Below, piece by piece: positions 22,768 through 33,092 of a stretch of DNA of 64,000 bases. Numbering within the stretch: the stretch's first letter is position 1; each line of letters begins with the position of its first letter. The DNA lies in the NCBI RefSeq assembly GCF_001687585.2, contig NZ_CP016537.2:1212001-1276000 (forward strand). The letters are read 5' to 3'. The notes under the pieces were generated by a model. It did no database searches. It was not told the origin of the DNA and saw only the letters and a program-made list of their open reading frames with translations. Source of the stretch: Planococcus halocryophilus (GTDB taxonomy: Bacteria; Bacillota; Bacilli; Bacillales_A; Planococcaceae). Both the position numbers and the translations under genes were made by a program.

Positions 22768-23329
22768 AATTGCTTGCTTGTTTTTTTTCAATGGCTAATA
22801 AAAAGGGTGGTGAATGTTGCTGATTGATAAATTCGTATTTCAGCACATCAAAAGTTTTTTGCGGTAGCGAGGAAACGAATTCCATTACGGCGTCACGTTC
22901 TTCGCTGCCGCCTTCATGCCCACTGTATACGACAACTAACAAAACGCCTTTTATTTTCAAAAGGTCTAAACATTGTTCGAGAGCAGAGAGCGTACTTTTT
23001 GCTTTCGTAATAATGCTGTGATCACCTTTTGGCAAATAGCCAAGATTGAAAACAGCAGCTGCAATGGGCTCTGACACATAGTCTTTTATTTTGGCATGGC
23101 TGTCATGAATAAGTTCGACGTGTTCAAATTCTTGCACTCGAATTCGTGTCGCGCTAATCGCTTCTGCTTGAATATCAAAAGCGAAGACTTTTCCGGTTGT
23201 TCCCGTTAAACTTGCTAGAAAATGTGTGTCATGACCGTTGCCAGCAGTGCCGTCAATGGCTACGTCTCCAGAAGAGACCGCTTGTTCAAGTAATGATTTT
23301 GTAAAAGGCAATACGCGTTGTATCGTCAT
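22766..23329 (-). CDS. ytqB: YtqB-type SAM-dependent methyltransferase
   Basis: 187 residues; motif I AIDGTAGNGHDTHFLA, motif post-I VFAFDIQ, and FNLGYLPKGDHSI in place of the usual NPPY, as in the putative rRNA-methylase family PF06962. The substrate is not established; a tRNA or rRNA base is expected. The start overlaps the stop of ytqA by 4 bp, so the two are translated together. Confidence 0.85.
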   Translation of the reverse strand: MTIQRVLPFTKSLLEQAVSSGDVAIDGTAGNGHDTHFLASLTGTTGKVFAFDIQAEAISATRIRVQEFEHVELIHDSHAKIKDYVSEPIAAAVFNLGYLPKGDHSIITKAKSTLSALEQCLDLLKIKGVLLVVVYSGHEGGSEERDAVMEFVSSLPQKTFDVLKYEFINQQHSPPFLLAIEKKQASN

Positions 23330-24303
23330 GAAGTCACACTCCCAGCCGCAAGTTTACCTTGCCAGCTTTCGCGGCGTGCGAGCTCGGCATCAATGCCGTT
23401 TAAGACGTCCCATTTGTTGGCGCTCCACATCGGCCCAATCATTAAATCTATCGGGCCATCACCTGTAATGCGTTGAACAACCATTTCTGGTGGCAACACT
23501 TCAAGTTGGTCGGCTACTAAGTTAATGTATTCTTGCTTTTCAAGAAACTCGACCATGCCTTTTTCGTATTGCTTGACCATTGGTGTGCCTTTTAATAAAT
23601 GCAACAAGTGAATTTTAATGCCTTGGACATCAAGTTTTGCCACTTCACGAGCAGTTTCCATCATCATGTCTCGGTCTTCAAGTGGTAAGCCGTTGATGAT
23701 ATGTGTACACACGCGAATGCCGCGCTTACGTAATTTTGTTACGCCTTCTACATATGCTTCGAAATCATGCGCACGGTTGACCAAAAGGGCCGTTCGCTCA
23801 TGAACCGTTTGCAATCCAAGCTCGACCCATAAATACGTGCGTTCGTTTAGTTCTGCTAAATAATCCACAACGTCATCTGGCAAACAGTCCGGACGCGTTG
23901 CGATGCTCAAACCGATAACATTTTCTTGCTCGAGCGCCGCTTCAAACTTTTCTTTAATCACAGGCAAAGGGGCATGGGTATTGGTATAGGCTTGAAAATA
24001 GGCCATGTATTTGGCATCTTTCCACTTGCGATGCATTTTTTCTTTAACTTTATCAAATTGCTCAGAAATCGAGTCAACTCGGTCTCCAGCAAAATCACCA
24101 GATCCTGCGACGCTACAAAACGTACAGCCCCCGTGTGCTACCGTACCATCCCGGTTCGGACAATCAAAGCCTGCATCTAAAGCAATTTTCATGACCTTAA
24201 AACCAAAATGATCGCGCAAATGGCGATTCCATGTATAATAACGTTTTCCATCAGATGAAAAAGGAAACTCTTTACTCAATCGAAACAACTCCTCGAAAGC
24301 CAT
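23326..24303 (-). CDS. ytqA: YtqA radical SAM protein (TIGR01212 type)
   Basis: 325 residues. The 4Fe-4S motif lies in FDCPNRDGTVAHGGCTFCSV, a longer spacing than the classic CX3CX2C as known for this subfamily. AYFQAYTNTHAP, IGLSIATRPDCL and LWVELGLQTVHE follow. Its product is linked to tRNA modification by its partner; the exact reaction is uncertain. It is the first gene of the ytqAB pair on the minus strand. Confidence 0.87.
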   Translation of the reverse strand: MAFEELFRLSKEFPFSSDGKRYYTWNRHLRDHFGFKVMKIALDAGFDCPNRDGTVAHGGCTFCSVAGSGDFAGDRVDSISEQFDKVKEKMHRKWKDAKYMAYFQAYTNTHAPLPVIKEKFEAALEQENVIGLSIATRPDCLPDDVVDYLAELNERTYLWVELGLQTVHERTALLVNRAHDFEAYVEGVTKLRKRGIRVCTHIINGLPLEDRDMMMETAREVAKLDVQGIKIHLLHLLKGTPMVKQYEKGMVEFLEKQEYINLVADQLEVLPPEMVVQRITGDGPIDLMIGPMWSANKWDVLNGIDAELARRESWQGKLAAGSVTS

Positions 24304-24399
24304 TGTAGCATGACGACAAAACGGCGAACAATGCCTACTAATGGGACAATGGATTTTTATGAATATTGCGTTTAGAGCAATAGTTTGTTTAAATTAAAA

Positions 24400-24413
24400 T
24401 GGAAGCGTTTTAA
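24400..24413 (+). promoter_or_regulatory. cre-like CcpA site
   Basis: TGGAAGCGTTTTAA matches the conserved TGNAANCG half of the catabolite-responsive element; the 3' half is weaker. It lies 54 bp upstream of the CoA-transferase start. ccpA is encoded at 50536. Confidence 0.5.
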
Positions 24414-24453
24414 TACTGAATTTAAGTGGATGAGTTAGAGGAGGCATAATGGA

Positions 24454-25146
24454 ATGAAACCGATTTACAATTCTGCAAAAGAAGCAGTTGAACAAATTCA
24501 AGACGGTGCCACAATTATGGTAGGCGGATTTGGGTTAGTAGGGATACCTGAACAGCTTATTTTAGCACTAGTTGATAAAGGGGTAACCGATCTGACCGTC
24601 ATTTCCAATAACTGTGGAGTAGACGAATGGGGTCTTGGCCTGTTATTGAAAAACAAACAAATCAAAAAAATGATTGGCTCTTATGTAGGTGAAAACAAAG
24701 AATTCGAGCGCCAAGTGTTATCGGGTGAAATCGAAGTTGAATTGACACCACAAGGAACGTTAGCTGAAAAAATGCGCGCAGGCGGAGCGGGAATTCCAGC
24801 TTTCTTCACACCAGCTGGCGTAGGTACAACTGTTGCAGAAGGCAAAGAAATTCGCGAATTTGATGGCAAAGAATATGTGCTTGAACACGCGTTACGAGCA
24901 GATTTTGCATTAGTCAGAGCACATAAAGCTGATAAAATGGGCAACCTTATTTATAACAAAACAGCACAAAACTTTAACCCCCTTGCTGCAGCCGCTGGGA
25001 AAATCACCATTGCGGAAGTAGAAGAGATCGTGGAAATTGGTGACATCAATCCGAACCACGTTCAAACACCAAGCATTTATGTACAAGGCTTGCTTCAGGC
25101 AGACCAAGAAAAACGGATCGAACGTCTTACAACACGCACTGTTTAA
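24454..25146 (+). CDS. scoA: 3-oxoacid CoA-transferase subunit A
   Basis: 230 residues; [26 protein letters not shown] and [16 protein letters not shown] are characteristic of the alpha subunit of succinyl-CoA:3-ketoacid or acetate:acetoacetate CoA-transferases. With subunit B it moves CoA between acyl acids, feeding acetoacetate or branched acid use. GAGGAGG precedes ATG 24454. A cre-like site upstream suggests catabolite repression. Confidence 0.88.
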   Translation: MKPIYNSAKEAVEQIQDGATIMVGGFGLVGIPEQLILALVDKGVTDLTVISNNCGVDEWGLGLLLKNKQIKKMIGSYVGENKEFERQVLSGEIEVELTPQGTLAEKMRAGGAGIPAFFTPAGVGTTVAEGKEIREFDGKEYVLEHALRADFALVRAHKADKMGNLIYNKTAQNFNPLAAAAGKITIAEVEEIVEIGDINPNHVQTPSIYVQGLLQADQEKRIERLTTRTV

Positions 25147-25164
25147 GAAAGGGTGGAGAAAATC

Positions 25165-25818
25165 GTGGATAAACAATTAGTCAGAGAACGCATTGCAAAA
25201 CGCGCTGAAAAAGAAATCAACGATGGCGATTACGTTAATTTAGGAATCGGTATGCCGACATTGGTTGCCAACTTTATTTCGGATAACAAAAGTGTCGTTC
25301 TTCAATCGGAAAACGGACTTTTAGGAATTGGACCGTATCCGACAGAAGAAAATGTGGATCCGGATTTGATCAATGCAGGTAAAGAAACTGTTACAACGAT
25401 TCCTGGATCGGCTTTCTTTACAAGTGCTGAATCATTCGCGATGATCCGCGGTGGACATATTGATGTGGCGATTCTTGGTGGTATGGAAGTAGCTGAAAAC
25501 GGTGACTTAGCCAACTGGATGATTCCAGGAAAAATGATTAAAGGCATGGGTGGCGCAATGGATTTAGTGCACGGTGCGAAAAAAGTAATCGTTATTATGG
25601 ATCATGTGTCAAAAGACGGTTCTGCCAAAATTAAAAAGCAATGCGATTTGCCGTTAACAGGCAAAGGCGTAGTCAATAAAATCATTACAGAACGCGCCGT
25701 AATTGAAGTGACAGATGCTGGATTGGTGTTGTTAGAAGTCTTTGATGGCTTTACAGTTCAAGACATTATCGATTCAACAGATGCACCGTTAAACACAGAA
25801 AATGTTAAAGTCTCTTAG
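25165..25818 (+). CDS. scoB: 3-oxoacid CoA-transferase subunit B
   Basis: GTG 25165 (after AAAGGGTGGAG) is preferred to GTG 25153. 217 residues with [14 protein letters not shown] and the catalytic Glu in [12 protein letters not shown]. It forms the heteromer with the preceding subunit 18 bp upstream. The end of the gene is followed directly by the leuS T-box leader. Confidence 0.88.
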   Translation: MDKQLVRERIAKRAEKEINDGDYVNLGIGMPTLVANFISDNKSVVLQSENGLLGIGPYPTEENVDPDLINAGKETVTTIPGSAFFTSAESFAMIRGGHIDVAILGGMEVAENGDLANWMIPGKMIKGMGGAMDLVHGAKKVIVIMDHVSKDGSAKIKKQCDLPLTGKGVVNKIITERAVIEVTDAGLVLLEVFDGFTVQDIIDSTDAPLNTENVKVS

Positions 25819-25832
25819 GCTATTGCCAAAAA

Positions 25833-26092
25833 ACGGTGACTCGTCTAAAATGAAGACAATAGTTAATGACAGCGAAGAGGACTAGTAGTTTGTGTATTTT
25901 TCACAGAGAGCCGGCGGTTGGTGCAAGTCGGTAAAATGCTCAAACGAACTCACCTTGGAGTCAGTGTATGTGAAACTAAGTAAGGTACACCGTTTTCCGC
26001 GTTAAGGAGTCAAGTTGAGCGAGCAGTCGCTAATTTGGGTGGTACCGCGGGAAAACTCCCGTCCCTTATTTATAAGGGACGGGAGTTTTTAT
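25833..26092 (+). promoter_or_regulatory. T-box leader (leucine) of leuS
   Basis: The T-box sequence TGGGTGGTACCGCGGG lies at 26036-26051, followed by an antiterminator/terminator helix. Upstream is the AG-bulge/stem I region (GAAGAGGACTAGTA) and a CTC triplet in GAACTCACC that fits a leucine specifier. Uncharged tRNA-Leu would stabilise the antiterminator and switch on leuS. Confidence 0.9.
26053..26092 (+). terminator. T-box terminator
   Basis: Perfect stem AAACTCCCGTCCCTTA / TAAGGGACGGGAGTTT plus T-run, overlapping the T-box antiterminator. Confidence 0.9.
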
Positions 26093-26110
26093 TTTGAGGA
26101 GGAATTGGAA

Positions 26111-28522
26111 ATGACATTCAAGCACAAACTAGTTGAGAAGAAATGGCAGAAATATTGGCAAGACAACAAAACGTTTAAAATGGTAGACGATCCGTCTAAA
26201 CCGAAATTTTATGCTCTGGATATGTTCCCATACCCATCAGGAGCTGGACTTCATGTTGGTCACCCGGAAGGCTATACGGCGACGGATATTTTAAGTCGGG
26301 TGAAACGCATGCAAGGATATAACGTTTTGCATCCAATGGGCTGGGATGCTTTTGGTCTACCAGCTGAGCAATATGCACTTGATACTGGAAATGACCCAGC
26401 TGAATTTACGGCTAAAAACATTGAAACATTCAAACGTCAAATTCAAGAACTTGGATTTTCATATGACTGGGACCGAGAAATTAGCACAACGGATCCGTCT
26501 TATTATAAATGGACACAATGGATTTTCATCCAATTGTATAAAAAAGGACTAGCATATGTTGACGAAGTAGCTGTTAACTGGTGCCCGGCACTTGGAACAG
26601 TTCTTGCGAACGAAGAAGTAATCGATGGCAAATCAGAACGCGGTGGGCATCCAGTTGAGCGTCGTCCAATGCGCCAATGGGTATTACGTATCACAAATTA
26701 TGCGGACCGTTTGCTTGAAGACTTGGATGATCTTGATTGGCCAGAAAGCTTGAAAGACATGCAGCGTAACTGGATCGGGAAATCAGAAGGCGCCGAATTG
26801 GAATTCCAAGTAGCGGATACGGAACATTCTTTCCGCACGTTTACGACTCGTCCAGATACAATTTTTGGTGCGACTTATGCTGTGCTTGCGCCTGAACATA
26901 AATTAGTAGCTGCGATTACAACAGCAGAACAACAACAAGCTGTTGAAAAATACATTGACGACGTTAAAACGAAAAGTGATTTGGAACGTACAGATTTGGC
27001 AAAAGACAAATCAGGTGTTTTCACAGGAGCTTATGCTACAAATCCAGCGAGTGGCGAAAAAATGCCAGTTTGGATTGCGGATTATGTATTGGCAACTTAC
27101 GGAACAGGCGCGATAATGGCAGTTCCAGCTCACGACGAGCGTGATTATGAATTTGCGAAGCAATTCGATTTGCCAATCGTCGAAGTGGTATCAGGCGGTA
27201 ATATTGAAGAAGAAGCTTATGCAGGCGACGGCGAATTGATCAATTCCGATTTCCTTAACGGATTAAACAAAAAAGAAGCAATTGAAAAAGCGATTGACTG
27301 GCTAGTTGATAAAAAAGTCGGCGAAAAGAAAATTACGTATCGCTTGCGCGATTGGTTGTTTAGCCGTCAGCGATACTGGGGCGAGCCAATTCCGATCATT
27401 CATTGGGAAGATGGCACGATGACGCCTGTTGAAGAAAAAGACTTGCCGCTTATGTTGCCAGTAACAACGGATATTAAGCCAAGCGGAACAGGTGAGTCTC
27501 CACTTGCCAATATTACCGATTGGATAAATGTTGTTCATCCAGAAACAGGAATGAAAGGCCGTCGCGAAACCAACACGATGCCACAATGGGCAGGAAGCTG
27601 CTGGTATTACTTGCGCTTTATCGACCCAACTAATGATGAAATGTTGGCTGACCCAGAACTATTGAAACGCTGGTTGCCAGTTGATGTGTATATCGGTGGC
27701 GCAGAGCACGCTGTACTTCATCTGCTATATGCGCGTTTCTGGCATAAAGTGTTATACGATATCGGTGTAGTTTCAACAAAAGAACCTTTCCAAAAGTTAT
27801 TTAACCAAGGCATGATTTTGGGCGAAGGAAACGAGAAAATGTCGAAATCAAAAGGCAATGTCGTGAACCCCGACCAAATTATCGAAAGCCACGGTGCAGA
27901 CACATTGCGTATGTACGAAATGTTTATGGGACCACTTGAAGCATCTATCGCTTGGTCAACAAATGGTCTAGACGGTTCTCGTCGATTCCTAGACCGCATT
28001 TGGCGTTTGTTGATGGACGAAGAGCAATTGAGTGCAAAAATCACTGATTCAAACGACGGCAAAATGGAAAAAATCTATCACCAGACTGTTAAAAAAGTAA
28101 CAGACGACTTTGAAGGGTTGCGTTTTAACACAGCAATTTCACAAATGATGGTCTTTATTAATGAAGGCTATAAAGTCGATTCCATTCCAAAAGAATACGT
28201 TGAAGGTTTTGTGAAACTCTTGTCTCCAATTGCACCTCACGTAGCAGAAGAGCTGTGGGAGAAATTGGGTCATAAAGGATCGGTAACTTACGAAAATTGG
28301 CCACAATACGACGAATCGAAAATGATCGATGATGTGATCCAAGTAGTAGTACAAGTTAACGGCAAAGTAAAAACAAAGCTAGCGATCGCTAAAGACAGCA
28401 CGAAAGAAGAACTAGAAGCAGCAGCACTTGCGGATGACAATGTTCAAAAGGCAACTGACGGCAAACAAATTCGCAAAGTGATTGTGATTCCAGGGAAATT
28501 GGTTAACATCGTAGTAGGCTAA
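26111..28522 (+). CDS. leuS: Leucyl-tRNA synthetase
   Basis: ATG 26111 follows GAGGAGG and matches the family start ([16 protein letters not shown]); the frame is open further upstream into the leader but has no role. 803 residues: class I HIGH as [10 protein letters not shown], an editing (CP1) domain with the [12 protein letters not shown] threonine-rich motif and [19 protein letters not shown], and [10 protein letters not shown]. It charges tRNA-Leu in the cytosol. It is controlled by the T-box just upstream. Confidence 0.98.
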   Translation: MTFKHKLVEKKWQKYWQDNKTFKMVDDPSKPKFYALDMFPYPSGAGLHVGHPEGYTATDILSRVKRMQGYNVLHPMGWDAFGLPAEQYALDTGNDPAEFTAKNIETFKRQIQELGFSYDWDREISTTDPSYYKWTQWIFIQLYKKGLAYVDEVAVNWCPALGTVLANEEVIDGKSERGGHPVERRPMRQWVLRITNYADRLLEDLDDLDWPESLKDMQRNWIGKSEGAELEFQVADTEHSFRTFTTRPDTIFGATYAVLAPEHKLVAAITTAEQQQAVEKYIDDVKTKSDLERTDLAKDKSGVFTGAYATNPASGEKMPVWIADYVLATYGTGAIMAVPAHDERDYEFAKQFDLPIVEVVSGGNIEEEAYAGDGELINSDFLNGLNKKEAIEKAIDWLVDKKVGEKKITYRLRDWLFSRQRYWGEPIPIIHWEDGTMTPVEEKDLPLMLPVTTDIKPSGTGESPLANITDWINVVHPETGMKGRRETNTMPQWAGSCWYYLRFIDPTNDEMLADPELLKRWLPVDVYIGGAEHAVLHLLYARFWHKVLYDIGVVSTKEPFQKLFNQGMILGEGNEKMSKSKGNVVNPDQIIESHGADTLRMYEMFMGPLEASIAWSTNGLDGSRRFLDRIWRLLMDEEQLSAKITDSNDGKMEKIYHQTVKKVTDDFEGLRFNTAISQMMVFINEGYKVDSIPKEYVEGFVKLLSPIAPHVAEELWEKLGHKGSVTYENWPQYDESKMIDDVIQVVVQVNGKVKTKLAIAKDSTKEELEAAALADDNVQKATDGKQIRKVIVIPGKLVNIVVG

Positions 28523-28578
28523 AAAAGTTAGACATGAAAATGCAAAACCTTCCGGGAGCATTTTGAAAGTAGAATAAT

Positions 28579-28618
28579 AAAAATAGGCAGACTGGAAATT
28601 TTCCAGTCTGCCTATTTT
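28579..28618 (+). terminator. Terminator of leuS
   Basis: Stem AAAATAGGCAGACTGGAAA with exact complement, short T-run. Confidence 0.85.
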
Positions 28619-28677
28619 GGTGTTTAAGATAAGTGAATATCTTTTTTATGGAGCATAGCCCGTGGACGCGCTGGCAC

Positions 28678-29961
28678 TTAGTTGTTTGATGTGACTGAGT
28701 GTTCTTTTGCGAAACGAGCTGCGCTTTGTCCGGCCACGTTGCCTGTGACTAATGCAGAGGTGATGTTGTATCCGCCCGTGTAGCCGTGGATGTCTAAAAT
28801 TTCACCGCAGAAATACAATCCGGGTTTCTTTTTAGATGCCATCGTTTTAGGTTCGATTTCTTTGATCGATACACCGCCACCCGTAACAAACGCTTTTTCA
28901 ATAGATTGCGTGCCGTTGACGAACATGGCAAAAGCCGTTAACTGCTGAGCCATGGCGCGTACTTTATCACTTAGCAATTCTGCACCCGTCAGTAGTGGAT
29001 CGATTTCTGCACGCGTCATGAGAAATAGCAACCAACGCTCTTGTGCTAAGCTTTTCCATACGTTTTTTAGTGATTTTTTCGGGTCGTCTTTCATCATCTT
29101 GTTTAGCAGCTGAAAGGCCGATTCTGCATTTTCACCGGGTAAAGTATTGATGCGCATTTCAACCGGTTGACCGCCATTTTTTTTCATTTCCTTGACGACG
29201 TATTGGCTACAGCGTAAAACTGCTGGGCCACTCAACCCAAAATGAGTAAACAGCATGTCCATTTGATGGGTGACAAGCACTTTGCCTTTTTTGTTTAATA
29301 CGGTTACAGCAGCATCACGTAATGCCAAGCCTTGAAGCTCACGGCCGACGATAAAAGGTTCTTTAGACAGAAGTGGCACTTCTGTTGGGTAAAGCTCTGT
29401 CACCAAATGACCTGCTTTTTCAGCCCATGGATAGCCGTCTCCAGTAGAACCCGTTTGCGGTACGGCTTTGCCTCCGACGGCTACTATCACTGCTTTGGCC
29501 GTATATTCTTCACCGGTATGCAGGCGAACGCCGGTCACTTTTTCATCAGTCATCAATAATTTTTTTACAGGTGAATCCAATAAAATAGTGACGTTGAGTC
29601 GTTCCATTTCTTTAAACATCGCATCTGCTACGTCTTGTGCACGGTTTGATACAGGAAACATGCGACCGTGATCTTCTTCTTTTAATGCAACACCAAGTCC
29701 TTCAAAAAAAGAAATAATGTCTTCGTTGTTGAATACGGAAAAAGGGCTATGAAGAAAACGACCGTTCCCTGGAATATGCTTAACAATTTCGTCCAGTGGC
29801 AACCGATTAGTAACGTTGCAACGTCCACCACCAGAAATAATTAATTTTTTCCCTAACTTTTTCCCTTTTTCGATCAGTAATACTTTTTGATTCGTTGAAG
29901 CTGCGGCAATTGATGCCATTAAGCCGGAGGAGCCTCCGCCGATGATTATAACGTCATACAT
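28678..29961 (-). CDS. ytfP: HI0933-family flavoprotein (YtfP-like)
   Basis: 427 residues. N-terminal FAD/NAD dinucleotide fold [17 protein letters not shown], then [15 protein letters not shown] (typical of the HI0933/aminoacetone-oxidase family) and a C-terminal [22 protein letters not shown]. It is a predicted soluble FAD-dependent oxidoreductase with an unknown substrate. It faces away from leuS and the flippase gene. Confidence 0.85.
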   Translation of the reverse strand: MYDVIIIGGGSSGLMASIAAASTNQKVLLIEKGKKLGKKLIISGGGRCNVTNRLPLDEIVKHIPGNGRFLHSPFSVFNNEDIISFFEGLGVALKEEDHGRMFPVSNRAQDVADAMFKEMERLNVTILLDSPVKKLLMTDEKVTGVRLHTGEEYTAKAVIVAVGGKAVPQTGSTGDGYPWAEKAGHLVTELYPTEVPLLSKEPFIVGRELQGLALRDAAVTVLNKKGKVLVTHQMDMLFTHFGLSGPAVLRCSQYVVKEMKKNGGQPVEMRINTLPGENAESAFQLLNKMMKDDPKKSLKNVWKSLAQERWLLFLMTRAEIDPLLTGAELLSDKVRAMAQQLTAFAMFVNGTQSIEKAFVTGGGVSIKEIEPKTMASKKKPGLYFCGEILDIHGYTGGYNITSALVTGNVAGQSAARFAKEHSVTSNN

Positions 29962-30089
29962 ATATTAAGAACTCGCTTTCGTTTTCTTTTTAGTATACAC
30001 GATGCAGCGAAACACGTTGAGTAATTTCATCTATAGGTGTAAACTATCGTGTAGATTGCTTTTATTATGAACAAGTCAGGAAGTGTAAA

Positions 30090-31694
30090 ATGTCGTCATT
30101 AGTTAAAGGTACAGCCATCTTAACATTAGGGTTATTTTTGTCAAAAATATTGGGAGTTATTTATATCATTCCGTTTTATAGCATGGTAGGAGAAGACAAT
30201 ATCGGGCTTTATCAATATGCATATATCCCGTATAATTTGATGCTGGCGCTGGCTATTTCAGGCGCTCCAATCGCTTTCTCGAAATTTACCGCTAAATACA
30301 ATTCCCTCGGTGATTATGAAACAGGTAGGCGATTATTAAAGTCAGGCCTTCTGACGATGATGATTACCGGTTTTGTTTCGTTTCTCTTGCTTTATATCTT
30401 CGCAGAGCCACTTGCGCGTATTACCATCTCCGAAGATGAACGGATTTATTCGGTTGGGGATGTCACCGAAGCGATTCGTTGGGTCAGTTTTGCATTAATC
30501 GTCGTACCGTTTATGAGTCTATGGAGAGGGTTTTTCCAAGGTTATAACTACATGATGCCAACCGCTGTTTCACAATTGGTCGAGCAAATTGTTCGCATTA
30601 TTTTCCTTTTAGGCGGCGCATTTGCAGTTCTTTATATTTTTGATGGTACGCCAAAAACAGCGATTCAGTTTGCAGTATTGTCTGCGGCAATCGGAGCGCT
30701 CGGCGGAATTGTCACATTGGGTTATTTCTGGAAAAAGAAAAAGCCCGAATACAATCAACTGCTAGCGAACTCTGTTGAATCGTATGATGTAAAATTACGT
30801 GATATGTACAAAGAGATTGTGATTTATGCCGTACCAGTCATTTTCCTCGGTATTGCCAATCCATTGTTCCAGTTTGTCGATTTAATGACGTTTAACCGAG
30901 CAATGAGTTCTGGCGGAAATTTTTCGGAAATTGACCTTTTAGGTATTTTGAATTTAACTGCTCATAAATTAGTCATGATTCCCGTCATGCTTGCTACTGG
31001 TTTCTCTATGGCATTGATTCCGTTGATCACGAAGCATTTTACACGTAGAGAATATTTGCAAGTATCAAAAACATTAGATCAATCAATTCAGTTATTATTG
31101 TTCTTAACATTACCTGCAGTTATTGGAATGACGATGCTTTCTGATGAGTTATACCATGTCTTTTACGAAGTAAGTGATGTTGGATCTGAGATTTTGGCGC
31201 ATTATTTACCCGTGGCAATTTTGTTTTCTGCTTTCCCCGTCACAGCTTCTATTTTACAAGGTATCAACAAACAAAAATGGATCATCATCAACTTGTCGAC
31301 AGGTCTATTATTAAAAGCTCTGTTAAATACACCGTTAATCGAACGTTTTGAAACAGACGGGGCGATTGCAGCAACGATTATTGGTTATATAGCAGCGATA
31401 GGGATGAACATGATTGTAATCGTTAAAACAATGAATTATCATTCGCAAATGGTAACAAGACGCGTGATATTAATTGTTATTTTGAACTTAATAATGGCAG
31501 GTGCGGTTTACGTGTCGATGTCAGGAATCGATTTAGTTATCGGTATGGACAATAAATTCCTATCCATGATTCGTATCATTTTAATCGGTGGTGTTGGGGC
31601 AGTTGTTTATGGATACCTCGGCTTAAAAACTGGTTTAGCACAAAAATTGATGGGTTCAAAAATAACAAAAATCTCTCGGAAATTAGGCTTTTAG
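30090..31694 (+). CDS. ytgP: MATE/MVF-family flippase (YtgP-like)
   Basis: 534 residues with about 14 membrane helices; starts SSLVKGTAILTLGLFLSKILGVIYIIPFY, the PF01943-type polysaccharide/lipid flippase N-terminus. B. subtilis YtgP can supply lipid II flippase function alongside other proteins (family knowledge). ATG 30090 follows AGGAAGTG. The following pseudouridine synthase gene is 10 bp away. Confidence 0.87.
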   Translation: MSSLVKGTAILTLGLFLSKILGVIYIIPFYSMVGEDNIGLYQYAYIPYNLMLALAISGAPIAFSKFTAKYNSLGDYETGRRLLKSGLLTMMITGFVSFLLLYIFAEPLARITISEDERIYSVGDVTEAIRWVSFALIVVPFMSLWRGFFQGYNYMMPTAVSQLVEQIVRIIFLLGGAFAVLYIFDGTPKTAIQFAVLSAAIGALGGIVTLGYFWKKKKPEYNQLLANSVESYDVKLRDMYKEIVIYAVPVIFLGIANPLFQFVDLMTFNRAMSSGGNFSEIDLLGILNLTAHKLVMIPVMLATGFSMALIPLITKHFTRREYLQVSKTLDQSIQLLLFLTLPAVIGMTMLSDELYHVFYEVSDVGSEILAHYLPVAILFSAFPVTASILQGINKQKWIIINLSTGLLLKALLNTPLIERFETDGAIAATIIGYIAAIGMNMIVIVKTMNYHSQMVTRRVILIVILNLIMAGAVYVSMSGIDLVIGMDNKFLSMIRIILIGGVGAVVYGYLGLKTGLAQKLMGSKITKISRKLGF

Positions 31695-31704
31695 GAGTGA
31701 AACA

Positions 31705-32418
31705 ATGCGTTTAGATAAATATCTTTCCAATATGGGCTATGGCTCTAGAAAAGAAGTTAAAGTTCTATTGAAGTCAAAAGCAGTAGAAGTAAACGGTGAA
31801 ATCGTTCGTGACCCAAAAGTGCATGTCAAAGAGCATGCCGATCACGTTTCGGTCGGTGGCGAAGCTGTTACTTATACAGAATTTATTTATTTGCTCATGA
31901 ATAAACCTCAAGGTGTGATTTCGGCAACGGAAGATAAGTACGATAAAACGGTCATTGATTTGCTAGGGGAAGATGAGCAACATTTCGAGCCGTTTCCGGT
32001 AGGGCGATTAGACAAGGATACTGAAGGGTTTTTATTGATAACAAATGACGGCAAGTTAGCACATGAATTGCTATCGCCTAAAAAGCATGTGGATAAAACG
32101 TATTTTGCACATGTTGAAGGGGTAGTTACAGAAGAAGATGCAGAAGTATTTAGAAAAGGTGTTACGCTTGATGATGGGTATGTGACGAAACCAGCAAGTT
32201 TAAACATCTTGGAAAGTGCTGCTATGTCTAAAATTGAATTGACGATTACAGAGGGCAAATTTCATCAAGTTAAACGGATGTTCGAAAGTGTCGGCAAACA
32301 CGTTGTTTACTTGAAACGCTTGTCGATGGGACCGCTCAGTCTTGATCCGGAATTAGAACTTGGTGAATATCGTCATTTAACAGAAGAAGAACTAACTAGC
32401 TTAAAAAATAGAAAATGA
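31705..32418 (+). CDS. rsuA: 16S rRNA pseudouridine synthase (RsuA family)
   Basis: 237 residues: N-terminal S4 RNA-binding domain (MRLDKYLSNMGYGSRKEVKVLLK) and the RsuA catalytic motif PVGRLDKDTEGFLLITNDG (Asp in GRLDKDT), then GKFHQVKRMFESVGKHVV. It isomerises a uridine in 16S rRNA. It is the partner of ytgP in the same order as in B. subtilis. Confidence 0.93.
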   Translation: MRLDKYLSNMGYGSRKEVKVLLKSKAVEVNGEIVRDPKVHVKEHADHVSVGGEAVTYTEFIYLLMNKPQGVISATEDKYDKTVIDLLGEDEQHFEPFPVGRLDKDTEGFLLITNDGKLAHELLSPKKHVDKTYFAHVEGVVTEEDAEVFRKGVTLDDGYVTKPASLNILESAAMSKIELTITEGKFHQVKRMFESVGKHVVYLKRLSMGPLSLDPELELGEYRHLTEEELTSLKNRK

Positions 32419-32444
32419 CCGCATAGCTGCGGTCATTTTTTATT
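32411..32444 (+). terminator. Terminator after rsuA
   Basis: AAAATGACCGCA / TGCGGTCATTTT with T-run. A near-copy occurs 110 bp downstream. Confidence 0.85.
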
Positions 32445-32522
32445 GGCTACGGATCATTCTGGTCGCTATCTTTACGGTAAGATTCGGAAAACCATGATTA
32501 AAGAGATATTTCTCGACTATCT

Positions 32523-32570
32523 AAACAAAGAAAATGACCGCATAACTGCGGTCATTTTCTTTGTTTAGGA
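32523..32570. terminator. Second, longer copy of the terminator
   Basis: CTAAACAAAGAAAATGACCG and its complement enclose CATAACTG; the core repeats the hairpin at 32411 with one loop base different. It works in either direction and ends 7 bp from the ytzE stop. Confidence 0.8.
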
Positions 32571-32576
32571 AATCTG

Positions 32577-32798
32577 TTAGGACGTCATTTTCACTTTGCG
32601 TTGCGTCGTTGTCCATTTGCCTCGAGTTGGACTAGACACCAAATCGTTAAAGGCTAACACATTCAAATCTCTTTGAATGGTGCGAGGAGTGATGCCGAAT
32701 TCGTCGACAAGATCTTGCGTCGTTACAGTCCCATTCTCGAGAATGTACTTATACATATCTTTAATTCGAATGAGCATTCGATCGGTTGTGGGTTTCAT
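32577..32798 (-). CDS. ytzE: Small DeoR-type HTH regulator (YtzE)
   Basis: 73 residues made only of a DeoR-type winged helix (YILENGTVTTQDLVDEFGITPRTIQRDLNVL), without any effector domain, ending with a basic tail. It closely matches my memory of B. subtilis YtzE and sits in the same spot. The target is unknown. Confidence 0.85.
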   Translation of the reverse strand: MKPTTDRMLIRIKDMYKYILENGTVTTQDLVDEFGITPRTIQRDLNVLAFNDLVSSPTRGKWTTTQRKVKMTS

Positions 32799-33092
32799 AA
32801 TAGAACCACTCCTTCATCTTTTTTCCCATTGGCAAAGACTAGCGGACGATGTGCTGAGGTTATACAGCGAGTATAATTGATGCCAAAGACAGCCCCTTCT
32901 CCTAAAAAATATGTCAATCTTACTAATCTGACAATTTGATTATACCGAATAAACATCTCGAATTCTAGGATTTTAGCTGAATTTACAAAAAATTTACGTT
33001 GGAAAGACAGAATTTTTATGTGAATTAACGACAAAATCTTTAATTTCCTGAAAAAAGGTGTACAATAGCCATAACAAAAAGGAGTGTGAAAC

